A stretch of DNA of 64,000 bases from JBCBGF01 sp038526915 (lineage in GTDB: Bacteria; Pseudomonadota; Alphaproteobacteria; Rhodobacterales; Rhodobacteraceae): positions 1-64,000 of the forward strand of contig JBCBGF010000010.1 in the NCBI GenBank assembly GCA_038526915.1, read 5' to 3'. This document shows positions 51,382 to 59,704 of this stretch, piece after piece (the stretch's first letter is position 1; each line of letters starts with the position of its first letter). Made by a program: the position numbers and the translations under genes. The notes under the pieces were generated by a model. The model had not been told where the DNA came from. It saw only the letters and a list, made by a program, of their open reading frames with translations, and made no database searches.

Positions 51382-52149
51382 ATGCCACTCGATGCAAACC
51401 GCGGCACGCCCCTGGTCGAGATGCGCGATATCTCGATCTCGTTCGGGGGGATCAAGGCGGTCGACCATGTCTCGGTCGATCTCTATCCCGGCGAAGTCGT
51501 GGGCCTTCTGGGCCATAACGGCGCTGGCAAATCGACGCTGATCAAATGCCTCTCGGGCGCCTATCACATGGATTCCGGCGAAATTCTGATCAACGGCGAA
51601 AAGGCCACGATCCAGTCGCCGCGCGACGCGCGATCCTACAATATCGAGACGATCTATCAGCAGCTCGCCCTGGCCGATAACCTCGACGCCGCGGCGAACC
51701 TGTTTCTTGGCCGTGAACTCACCAACGCCTTCGGCCTCGTGGACGAAGCCCGGATGGAGGCTGAGACGCGCAAGATCATGGGGCGCCTGAACCCCAACTT
51801 CCAACGCTTCTCCTCGCCCGTCGCGGCGCTCTCGGGCGGGCAGCGTCAATCCGTGGCGATCAGTCGGGCGGTCTACTTCAACGCCAAGATCCTGATCATG
51901 GACGAACCCACCGCCGCCCTCGGCGTGGAAGAGACCCGCATGGTGGCCGAGCTGATCGATGAGCTGAAAAAGCAAGGCATCGGCATCTTCCTGATCGACC
52001 ACGACATCCACCAAGTGCAGGCGCTGTGCGACCGCGCCTCGGTGATGAAGAACGGACGGCTTGTGGGCACGGTGAATGTCGATGAGGTCACCGATGATGA
52101 TATCCTCGGCATGATCATCCTTGGGAAGAAACCCGCACAGGCGGCGTGA
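51382..52149 (+). CDS. xylG: Xylose ABC transporter ATPase, single-domain type
   Basis: 255 residues. Walker A G44-H-N-G-A-G-K-S, signature L-S-G-G-Q-R-Q-S, Walker B I-L-I-M-D-E-P and switch histidine in L-I-D-H-D are all present. It holds one nucleotide-binding domain, about half the length of E. coli XylG, which is a two-domain fusion; this form resembles the single-domain FrcA type of alphaproteobacteria and should act as a homodimer. The stop overlaps the xylB ATG. Confidence 0.92.
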   Translation: MPLDANRGTPLVEMRDISISFGGIKAVDHVSVDLYPGEVVGLLGHNGAGKSTLIKCLSGAYHMDSGEILINGEKATIQSPRDARSYNIETIYQQLALADNLDAAANLFLGRELTNAFGLVDEARMEAETRKIMGRLNPNFQRFSSPVAALSGGQRQSVAISRAVYFNAKILIMDEPTAALGVEETRMVAELIDELKKQGIGIFLIDHDIHQVQALCDRASVMKNGRLVGTVNVDEVTDDDILGMIILGKKPAQAA

Positions 52150-53588
52150 TGTATCTCGGCCTGGATCTGGGGACCTCCGGCCTGAAGGCCGTCGTCATCG
52201 ACGCGGCGCAAGCCCTGGTGGCCGAGGCGACGGCACCGCTAGAGGTTACGCGCCCCCAGGACGGCTGGTCAGAGCAGGACCCAGACAGTTGGATCACCGC
52301 CGCCGAGGCGGTGTTCGGGGCGCTGGCGGGGCGTTGCGATCTGTCAGCTGTCGCCGGGATCGGGCTTTCGGGGCAGATGCACGGGGCAACGGTGCTGGAT
52401 GGCGCCGACAAGCCCTTGCGCCCCTGCATCCTCTGGAACGACACCCGCGCCCATGCGGAGGCCGCCGCGATGGATGCCGACCCCGAGTTCCGCGCCGTCA
52501 GCGGCAACATCGTCTTCCCCGGCTTCACCGCCCCCAAGCTCGCCTGGATGCAAGCGCATGAGCCGGACCTGTTCGACGCCGCGCGCATGATCCTGTTGCC
52601 GAAGGACTACCTGCGGCTCTGGCTGACGGGGGAGCATGTGGGCGAGATGTCGGATGCTGCCGGGACAAGCTGGCTCGACACCGGGTTGCGCGATTGGTCG
52701 GATATCCTTTTGGCCAAGACCGGCCTTAGCCGGGATGACATGCCACGGCTGGTGGAGGGGTCTGAGGTGTCGGGCGGGTTGCGCGCCGAGGTCGCGGACC
52801 ACTTCGGGTTCAAGGCCGGCATCCCGGTGGCAGGCGGCGGCGGCGACAACGCGGCCTCGGCCATCGGCGCGGGCGTAGTGCGCGCGGGCCAAGCCTTCGT
52901 CTCACTCGGCACCTCGGGTGTGCTGTTCGCCGCCAATGACGGCTATCAGCCTGACCCGGAGACCGCCGTCCACACGTTCTGCCACGCCCTACCTGGCACC
53001 TGGCACCAGATGGGGGTAATCCTCGCCGCCACCGATGCACTGAACTGGTACGCGGGGCTGGTGGGCAGCGATGCCGCCACGCTCACGGGCGAATTGGGCG
53101 ACATCAAAGCCCCCGGCAAAACCGTCTTCCTCCCCTATCTCGGCGGCGAGCGCACACCGCTCAACGACGCCGCCATCCGCGGCGGGTTCATCGGCCTCGA
53201 ACACGCAACCGACCGGGCGGCGGCGACCCGCGCCGTCCTCGAAGGCGTCACCTTCGCGATCCGTGATTGCCGCGACGCGCTGGCCGCCACCGGCACGCGG
53301 ATCGAGAGCCTGCTCGCAGTCGGCGGAGGCAGCAAGTCAGACTACTGGCTCCGCGCCATCGCCACCGCCCTCGACACCGCAATCGACGTGCCCGTTGCAG
53401 GCGATTTCGGCGGGGCGTTCGGGGCCGCGCGGCTCGCCATGATGGCCACCACCGGCGGCGGCCCCGAGATCGCGACGCCGCCCCAGATCGATCACACCGT
53501 CACCCCAGACCCCGCCCTCACCGACGCATTCGACGCCGGCCATGCCCGCTACGTCGCCGCCCGCACTGCCATCAAAGGACTAATATGA
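52149..53588 (+). CDS. xylB: Xylulokinase
   Basis: 479 residues, FGGY kinase. G-L-D-L-G-T-S-G-L-K near residue 4, G-Q-M-H-G near 76, W-N-D-T-R near 96, G-G-G-G-D-N-A-A-S-A near 229 and V-G-G-G-S-K-S near 396 are family landmarks. It phosphorylates D-xylulose to xylulose-5-phosphate. The ATG overlapping the xylG stop is preferred to the GTG one codon earlier. Confidence 0.95.
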   Translation: MYLGLDLGTSGLKAVVIDAAQALVAEATAPLEVTRPQDGWSEQDPDSWITAAEAVFGALAGRCDLSAVAGIGLSGQMHGATVLDGADKPLRPCILWNDTRAHAEAAAMDADPEFRAVSGNIVFPGFTAPKLAWMQAHEPDLFDAARMILLPKDYLRLWLTGEHVGEMSDAAGTSWLDTGLRDWSDILLAKTGLSRDDMPRLVEGSEVSGGLRAEVADHFGFKAGIPVAGGGGDNAASAIGAGVVRAGQAFVSLGTSGVLFAANDGYQPDPETAVHTFCHALPGTWHQMGVILAATDALNWYAGLVGSDAATLTGELGDIKAPGKTVFLPYLGGERTPLNDAAIRGGFIGLEHATDRAAATRAVLEGVTFAIRDCRDALAATGTRIESLLAVGGGSKSDYWLRAIATALDTAIDVPVAGDFGGAFGAARLAMMATTGGGPEIATPPQIDHTVTPDPALTDAFDAGHARYVAARTAIKGLI

Positions 53589-54889
53589 CCGACTTTTTCG
53601 CCGATGTGCCGCACTGTAACTATGAGGGCCCTGATAGCACGAACGAGTTCGCCTTCCGCCACTACAACCCCGACGAGGTGGTCATGGGCAAGCGCCTGGA
53701 AGACCACCTGCGCTTTGCGGTGGCCTATTGGCACAGCTTCGCCTGGCAGGGGCAGGATCCCTTCGGTGGCCAAACCTTCGACCGCCCGTGGTTCGGCGAC
53801 ACGATGGAGTTGGCACGCCTCAAAGCCGACGTGGCGTTCGACCTCTTCCAGCGCCTCGGCGTGCCGTTCTTCTGCTTCCACGACGCCGACGTGCGCCCCG
53901 AAGGCGACACACTGGCCGAGAGCATCGCCCGCCTCGACGCCATCACCGACTACTTCGGCGAGAAGATGGAGGCGACCGGCGTGGGCCTTCTCTGGGGCAC
54001 CGCGAACCTTTTCACCCACCGCCGCTTCATGGCGGGCGCGGCGACGAACCCCGACCCCGATGTCTTCGCCTACTCCGCCGCCACCGTGAAATCCTGCATG
54101 GATGCAACGCAAAAGCTCGGCGGGCAGAACTACGTCCTCTGGGGCGGGCGCGAGGGGTATGAGACGCTTCTGAACACAGATCTGGCGCGGGAAGCGGAAC
54201 AGGCGGGCCGGTTCCTGCAGATGGTCGTCGAGTACAAGCACAAGATCGGCTTCGACGGCGCGATCCTGATCGAGCCGAAGCCGCAGGAGCCCTCAAAGCA
54301 TCAATACGACTACGACGTGGCGACGGTCTACGGCTTCCTCAAGCGCTTCGGCCTCGAAGACGAGGTGAAGGTGAACATCGAACAGGGCCACGCGATCCTG
54401 GCGGGCCACAGTTTCGAACATGAGCTGGCGCTGGCCAGTGCGTTGGGGATCTTCGGGTCGATCGACATGAACCGCAACGACTACCAGTCGGGTTGGGATA
54501 CCGATCAGTTCCCCAATTCCGTGCCGGAGGTGGCGCTGGCCTATTACGAGATCCTGAAGGGTGGCGGGTTCACCTCGGGCGGCACGAATTTCGATGCAAA
54601 GCTGCGGCGGCAATCGCTCGATCCGGCGGACTTGGTGCTGGGGCATGTGGGCGCGATGGATATCTGCGCGCGGGGGCTCAAGGCGGCGGCGGCAATGCTG
54701 GAAGACGGCGGGCTGGAGGACGCGCGGGCCGCACGGTACGCCGGCTGGGACACGGCGGAGGCCAAGGCGATGCTGGAGAGCGGGACCTTGGAGACCATTT
54801 CTGAGCGGGTGCTGGCAGACGGGGTATCGCCCGAGCCACAGTCGGGTCGGCAGGAGCGGCTGGAGAATTATGTGAGCCGGTTCGTCTAA
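53585..54889 (+). CDS. xylA: Xylose isomerase
   Basis: 434 residues, the normal length of class II xylose isomerases. Active-site H99 and D102 in F-H-D-A-D, metal ligand E230 and K232 in L-I-E-P-K-P, E266 with H269 in I-E-Q-G-H, and D294 in S-I-D-M-N-R-N-D. AAAGGA precedes the ATG, which overlaps the xylB stop by 4 bases. Converts D-xylose to D-xylulose. Last gene of the xylFHGBA operon. Confidence 0.97.
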   Translation: MTDFFADVPHCNYEGPDSTNEFAFRHYNPDEVVMGKRLEDHLRFAVAYWHSFAWQGQDPFGGQTFDRPWFGDTMELARLKADVAFDLFQRLGVPFFCFHDADVRPEGDTLAESIARLDAITDYFGEKMEATGVGLLWGTANLFTHRRFMAGAATNPDPDVFAYSAATVKSCMDATQKLGGQNYVLWGGREGYETLLNTDLAREAEQAGRFLQMVVEYKHKIGFDGAILIEPKPQEPSKHQYDYDVATVYGFLKRFGLEDEVKVNIEQGHAILAGHSFEHELALASALGIFGSIDMNRNDYQSGWDTDQFPNSVPEVALAYYEILKGGGFTSGGTNFDAKLRRQSLDPADLVLGHVGAMDICARGLKAAAAMLEDGGLEDARAARYAGWDTAEAKAMLESGTLETISERVLADGVSPEPQSGRQERLENYVSRFV

Positions 54890-54926
54890 AGCGTTTCGCC
54901 CGGCCGACAGGCCTGGCGGCGCCCGA

Positions 54927-54943
54927 CCCTCCCCCCGGGAGGG
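54927..54943 (+). terminator. GC-rich hairpin after xylA
   Basis: CCCTCCC (54927-54933) and GGGAGGG (54937-54943) form a tight stem 37 bases after the xylA stop. No T-run follows, so termination strength is uncertain. It lies between xylA and the convergent MATE gene. Confidence 0.5.
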
Positions 54944-55044
54944 CGCATTGCGACGCTGCAATCTGCGAGACGGCGTTTACTTTGCGACACCATCGCAACT
55001 CAGACATGTGGCACTTGCCCTCCCAGGGTCGGGCACAGCCCTCA

Positions 55045-56418
55045 TCACACAGGAGATATCCGCGCCGACCGCCCCCAAAACCGCACACTGAACAGCACCC
55101 CCGCTAGTGCCAGCCCCACGACAAGCCCAGCCCAGACACCAACCGCCCCCCAGCCCAGCACAAACCCAAACACATAGCTCGCCGGCATCCCCACGCCCCA
55201 ATAGCTCACCACCGCCATCACCATCGGCACGCCCGTATCCTGCACCCCCCGCAGCATCCCCAGCGTCAGAACCTGCGCGCCATCCACGAACTGAAACACC
55301 GCCGCCACCGCCAACAGCGCCGCCCCGATCACCAGAACCTCCGTCAAAGCCGGATCGTCGGGCGACAGAAACAGGCGGATCAGCGGCTCTGGCATCGTCA
55401 GAAACACCACAATCGTTGCAAACGCATAGATGAGCGAGATCGCGAGCCCCACACCCGCGCCCAGCCGCAGCCCTGGCTCATCCCGCTGCCCATAGGCCCG
55501 GCCCGCGCGCACCGTCACCGCCTGGCTCAGCCCGATATGCACCATGAACGTAGCCGACGTGATCTGCAGCGCGATGCCATGCGCCGCCAGCTCCCGCACC
55601 CCGATCCAGCCCACCAGGATCGAGGACGCCGCAAAGAGCCCCACTTCGGCCAGATTGGTCAGCCCAATGGGCCAACCCAGCCGAAACACCCGCCCCATCG
55701 CCGGCCAATCGGGGCGCTGGAAATTGCGAAAGAGCTGATACTCCGGCGTGGCCCAGGCCGCATAGGCCACCAGAGCGATCACACCGGCCACCTGCAACGT
55801 CACCGACGCGATCGCCGCCCCCACGATCCCCATCTCGGGCGCCCCCCAGTTCCCGAAGATCAGCGCGTAGTTGAGCACCACATTCAGCGCAGCACTCGCA
55901 AGCGTCACCCACAACACCACCTGCGTCCGTTCCAGCGCCGCCAGATAGCTTTTCAGGCACATGATCAACAGGTTAGGGATGATCCCCAACCCCGCCACCT
56001 GCAGGTAGAGCGCCCCCAACCGCGCCACCTCCGCCTCCTGCCCCATGGCCAAGAGCAGCGGCTCGGAAAACACCATCACCGGCATCACCGCCGCGCCAAA
56101 GCCGATCGACAGCCACAGCCCCATCCGCGTGACCCGCCGCACCTGCCGATCATCCTCGGTGCCGGCGGCACTCGCCACCATCGGCATCACCGCCCAGGCA
56201 AAGCCCGAGCCCACGATGAACGCAACGAAATAGATCCCCCCCGCCACGGTCAGCGCGGCAAGCGCGGTCACATCATACCACCCGATCATCAGCGTATCGG
56301 TCACCGTAATCGCAAACTGCGCCAGATGGCTGCCGATCAGCGGCAGACCGAGCGTCAGGAGCGCACGGGTATGCGCCCGCGCGGTGAGCGCGGGAGGAGC
56401 GGTTGGCGATGTGGTCAT
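55045..56418 (-). CDS. norM: MATE-family multidrug efflux transporter
   Basis: 457 residues with about twelve hydrophobic segments in two six-helix halves. The N-terminal L-G-L-P-L-I-G-S-H-L and G-W-Y-D-V-T-A-L-A-A, and P-N-L-L-I-M-C-L-K-S-Y-L in the first half, match the NorM group of sodium- or proton-driven drug exporters. Substrates unknown. Confidence 0.9.
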   Translation of the reverse strand: MTTSPTAPPALTARAHTRALLTLGLPLIGSHLAQFAITVTDTLMIGWYDVTALAALTVAGGIYFVAFIVGSGFAWAVMPMVASAAGTEDDRQVRRVTRMGLWLSIGFGAAVMPVMVFSEPLLLAMGQEAEVARLGALYLQVAGLGIIPNLLIMCLKSYLAALERTQVVLWVTLASAALNVVLNYALIFGNWGAPEMGIVGAAIASVTLQVAGVIALVAYAAWATPEYQLFRNFQRPDWPAMGRVFRLGWPIGLTNLAEVGLFAASSILVGWIGVRELAAHGIALQITSATFMVHIGLSQAVTVRAGRAYGQRDEPGLRLGAGVGLAISLIYAFATIVVFLTMPEPLIRLFLSPDDPALTEVLVIGAALLAVAAVFQFVDGAQVLTLGMLRGVQDTGVPMVMAVVSYWGVGMPASYVFGFVLGWGAVGVWAGLVVGLALAGVLFSVRFWGRSARISPV

Positions 56419-56549
56419 GGGGGTGGGGTAGCGTGCGGGGGGAAGGCTGGCAAGGGGGTGTGGGTGGGGGGGGGGTGGCAGGGTTTGGTTGACAGAGAGC
56501 TTCGGCAGTGAACGGCCGGTTTGAGCCCAGACCGAACATCATCGAACAG

Positions 56550-56705
56550 CCGTGCCGTCGGCGGACTGGGGGCTGGCGATCCGACAGGAGAGCGAAAGCG
56601 CTTAATGGTGGCCAAGACACATCTTCGGCATGAGCTAGGCTCTTCTCCAGACAAATCGCCAGACCGCGGGCCGGTCCGGCGATGGCACGGCGGGGCTGAA
56701 GCCCC
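56550..56705. repeat. Dispersed hairpin element, diverged copy B
   Basis: Same architecture as the copies at 35216 and 63484, with different arm sequence. CCGTGCCGTCGGCGGAC (56550-56566) pairs at 15 of 17 positions with 56674-56690. TGGCGATCC pairs toward AATCGCCA, and a GGGGC-tgaa-GCCCC hairpin ends the element (56692-56705). The core again contains ACATCTTC-GGCAT. On the minus strand it reads ATG (56629-56631) to TAA (56602-56604), M-P-K-M-C-L-G-H-H. The rest of the 342-base gap (56419-56760) shows only a T/G-rich run near 56460 and no gene. Confidence 0.65.
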
Positions 56706-56760
56706 TTGATGCCGTGCCTTGGGGAATTGACATCCGGGGTCCGCTACGAGCCCTAACCAG

Positions 56761-56982
56761 TCATAAGAGGACTTCGATTCCTATTAGGTCTTGGTTCTCG
56801 TCAAAGTCGAAATTCACCATCGTAGCAACGTTCCTGTCAGCCAAGATATCAACCAGTCGGATCATCTCTTTCACACAGCCAGCGTGTTCTTTCATGGCTT
56901 TTCCAGGGTGCCCAGGAAGGTAGATGTAAACAGTGTCCGGTCCGGCTTCGGACATTGTGATGTACTGAACGCTCTTTGGCAT
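56761..56982 (-). CDS. DUF2283 family small protein
   Basis: 73 residues. GAGGGAA precedes the ATG. The end V-N-F-D-F-D-E-N-Q-D-L-I-G-I-E-V-L matches the DUF2283 signature (D-x-D-x-x-G-x-L-V-G-I-E-I-L type), with a Y-I-Y-L-P before it. Its base composition is clearly lower in GC than its neighbours, suggesting recent acquisition. DUF2283 proteins often occur in toxin-antitoxin-like or mobile contexts, but no partner gene is seen. Confidence 0.65.
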   Translation of the reverse strand: MPKSVQYITMSEAGPDTVYIYLPGHPGKAMKEHAGCVKEMIRLVDILADRNVATMVNFDFDENQDLIGIEVLL

Positions 56983-57081
56983 ACTTCCCTCTCGATGCAC
57001 TCGACTGAGCGACAGTAGTAGAGGCTCGGATAGAGTTTGGGAAAGACCGCTTCGTCCCGCAAGTCTGACCTTCAACCAAGC

Positions 57082-57684
57082 TCACTCACCACCCCCCTTC
57101 CGCCCCACAAAATCCACCAACCCCGACACCCCGCTATGCCCCCGGCCCTCCTGGATATCGGCGTCGTAGTCGCGGGCGACCAGCACCTCGTAGCCCGGGA
57201 ACGCCGCCTCCAGCATCTCCAGAGTGTACATATGATCCACCCACGGCGGCCCGCCGGTGCCGTAGCCAACCTGCCGCGGCGCGTAGCCGTGGATCATCAG
57301 CGCGCCGCCGGGCCTGAGCGTCCGGTCCATCCCGCGAAAGATCCCGGCGCGTTCGGCCGGCGGGGCGAACTGGAAGAAGATGCCCACGACGGCGTCATAG
57401 GCCGCCTCTGCCCAGTCCATCGTGTAGATGTCCGCGACGTGATAGTCGACCGCGACCCCCGCCTCCGCCGCCAGCCCCCGCGCCTTCTCGATGCCCACGG
57501 GCGAAGCATCCATCGCGGTCACGGTATGGCCGAGCTTTGCCACGTAGACCGAGTTCCGCCCCTCGCCATCGGCGATCACCAGCACGTTCGCGTTCGGCGC
57601 CAGATGCCCCGCCTGCGCGGTGAGAAAGGCCGCGGGCTCAGTGCCGAAGTGAAAGCCGGGTTGGGCGTATCGGTCGTTCCACAT
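57082..57684 (-). CDS. SAM-dependent methyltransferase, TehB/thiopurine-like
   Basis: 200 residues. M-W-N-D-R-Y-A, then F-G-T-E-P-A-A-F-L and the SAM-binding V-L-V-I-A-D-G-E-G-R-N-S-V-Y-V-A (about 34-49), followed by T-A-M-D-A-S-P-V-G. This layout fits the small TehB-like group that methylates chalcogen or small-molecule acceptors. Substrate unproven. Confidence 0.8.
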   Translation of the reverse strand: MWNDRYAQPGFHFGTEPAAFLTAQAGHLAPNANVLVIADGEGRNSVYVAKLGHTVTAMDASPVGIEKARGLAAEAGVAVDYHVADIYTMDWAEAAYDAVVGIFFQFAPPAERAGIFRGMDRTLRPGGALMIHGYAPRQVGYGTGGPPWVDHMYTLEMLEAAFPGYEVLVARDYDADIQEGRGHSGVSGLVDFVGRKGGGE

Positions 57685-57726
57685 GGGGTGTGAGCCTAGG
57701 GGCTCACCCCATGTCAGACAACAGGG

Positions 57727-58629
57727 TCAGGCATTCGCCCGCCGCATCTCCGGATGCAACGACGCCCCCAGCACATGGTCCGCCTTATGCACCACCTGCT
57801 CACCGCGTCCCACGATCAGCGGGTCAAACGCCTTCACCACCTTCTCATCCTTCCCCGGATACTCCACCGAGTTCAGAAAATGCGCCATGCATTCCAGCCG
57901 CGCGCGTTTCTTGTCGTTCGACTTGATGATCGTCCAGGGTGCATCCGCGGTGTCGGTGTAGAAGAACATCGCCTCCTTCGCCTCGGTATAGTCGTCCCAT
58001 TTGCCAAGAGATGCCTTGTCGATGGGCGACAGCTTCCACTGCTTCAGCGGATCGGTCTCGCGGCTGTCAAAGCGGCGTTTCTGTTCGTCCTGCGTGACCG
58101 AGAACCAGTATTTGAAGAGATGGATGCCCGAGCGCACCAGCATCCGCTCCAACTCCGGCGTCTGGCGCATGAACTCGAGGTATTCGTTGGGCGAGCAGAA
58201 GCCCATTACCCGCTCAACACCCGCGCGGTTGTACCAGGAGCGGTCGTAGAACACCATCTCACCTTTGGTCGGCAACTCATTGATGTAGCGCTGGAAAAAC
58301 CACTGGCCTTTTTCCTCATCCGTGGGCTTGTTCAGCGCCACCACCCGGGCCGAGCGCGGGTTGAGGTGTTCGGTGAACCGCTTGATCGTGCCCCCTTTGC
58401 CGGCGGCATCGCGCCCCTCAAACAGCAGAACGAACTTCTGGCCCGTCTCCTGCGCCCAAAGCTGCACCTTCAAAAGCTCCGCCTGCAGCTTGGCCTTGCG
58501 CGTCTCATAGGACCGGCGCGAGAGCTTTTTGGCATAGGGATATTGCCCGTTCTCGAACGCCTCGCGAATGGGGTCGTGGGGCTGCGTGGAGGTGGGGGAT
58601 GTTTCCGTCGGTTGAACCGTGTCGCGCAT
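57727..58629 (-). CDS. ppk2: Polyphosphate kinase 2
   Basis: 300 residues. Walker A E71-G-R-D-A-A-G-K-G-G, the Walker B/lid segment F-Y-D-R-S-W-Y-N-R-A-G (about 127-137), and P-R-S-A-R-V-V-A-L and W-F-F-Q-R-Y are PPK2 signatures. It uses polyphosphate to phosphorylate nucleoside diphosphates (or makes polyphosphate from them). Length fits class I PPK2. Confidence 0.95.
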   Translation of the reverse strand: MRDTVQPTETSPTSTQPHDPIREAFENGQYPYAKKLSRRSYETRKAKLQAELLKVQLWAQETGQKFVLLFEGRDAAGKGGTIKRFTEHLNPRSARVVALNKPTDEEKGQWFFQRYINELPTKGEMVFYDRSWYNRAGVERVMGFCSPNEYLEFMRQTPELERMLVRSGIHLFKYWFSVTQDEQKRRFDSRETDPLKQWKLSPIDKASLGKWDDYTEAKEAMFFYTDTADAPWTIIKSNDKKRARLECMAHFLNSVEYPGKDEKVVKAFDPLIVGRGEQVVHKADHVLGASLHPEMRRANA

Positions 58630-58692
58630 AAAGTCTCTCCGTTTATATCGCTCAAGGGTACGTAAACGGGCCGCACGGTGCCTTGATCGGTG

Positions 58693-59586
58693 TCAAACGG
58701 GGGGCGGGCCGCCCTGCTCCAGCCAGCGGCGCAGATCGGGCTCGGGCACAAGCTCAGCCATGCGCGCCTCATACCGCGCCACCTGCGCCGCGCTCAGCAC
58801 CCCGTCCCACTTGAGCGTGCCCCCTTCGGCGAAGAAATCGCTGTCGCTCGCCCACAGCCCCGTCCCTCCCCCCGGCGCATGCTCCGTCGCACGGGCCTTC
58901 ATCGCGTCGAACCCGGTGGCCTCGGTGACCCTCGCCAGAACCTCTCCGCTGGGATCCACCCCCGCCGCCTGCGCCAACCGTGCGACCGCCCCGGCCCGAT
59001 CGGCCACCATATCGGCGTAATGCAGCACAGTCAGATCCCGCCCCCGGGGCGCCGCCACCGTCCGCCGATAATGCGCCACGAGCGAGGCCAGGCTATCGCG
59101 ATCCACGTCATCTTCCCGAAACGGATTGGTGAGGTAGAACTCCAACGCCTCCCCCATCGGCGCCTTCAGCGGATGCGCCCCCCGCCCCGCCATGTTGTGG
59201 ATATGCTTGCGGATCGACAGGAACACATCCAGCGGATGGCGATAGACCGCCACCACCGGCACGCCCTCCCACACCGGAAACCCGTCCCCCGGCGTATGCG
59301 TCTTGACCACCCGCCGCCCGGTCTGCGCGGCCAGCGCCTCACGCTTGGCCCCCACTGGCACCATGTTCGAGTCGATCCAAGGCGAGATCACCGGCACCGG
59401 CCCGGGCAGATCGCCTCCCGCCAGAAGACGCACAAGGATCGTCTGCGTCCACGTCGTCCCGCATTTCGCGGGCGTGCAGACCATGACGTCGCCCACCCGC
59501 GCCGTATATATCTCCCACCGCTCGGGGTCGGTGATCTCCCCGCGATAGGTCCGGGTCGAAGGGGCGAGGATGGGGGCGTCGGGCAT
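58693..59586 (-). CDS. Sulfotransferase family 1-like protein
   Basis: 297 residues. V-C-T-P-A-K-C-G-T-T-W-T-Q (about 36-48) is the 5'-phosphosulfate loop. V-V-K-T-H-T-P near 93-99 carries the catalytic histidine, and V-V-A-V-Y-R-H-P-L-D near 108-117 is the 3'-phosphate site. This is a cytosolic aryl/steroid-type PAPS sulfotransferase fold; the acceptor is unknown. It is unrelated in detail to the shorter sulfotransferase next to rpoD. Confidence 0.88.
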   Translation of the reverse strand: MPDAPILAPSTRTYRGEITDPERWEIYTARVGDVMVCTPAKCGTTWTQTILVRLLAGGDLPGPVPVISPWIDSNMVPVGAKREALAAQTGRRVVKTHTPGDGFPVWEGVPVVAVYRHPLDVFLSIRKHIHNMAGRGAHPLKAPMGEALEFYLTNPFREDDVDRDSLASLVAHYRRTVAAPRGRDLTVLHYADMVADRAGAVARLAQAAGVDPSGEVLARVTEATGFDAMKARATEHAPGGGTGLWASDSDFFAEGGTLKWDGVLSAAQVARYEARMAELVPEPDLRRWLEQGGPPPV

Positions 59587-59704
59587 GGGCGGTCTCCCTA
59601 AAGTCCCGGCACCCTAGGCCCCGCACGCCTGAAACACCAACCGCATTGCGCACCCCCCACCCCCTGCCGTATCTTGTGGGCACAAAGCACAATAAGAGCA
59701 GCAT

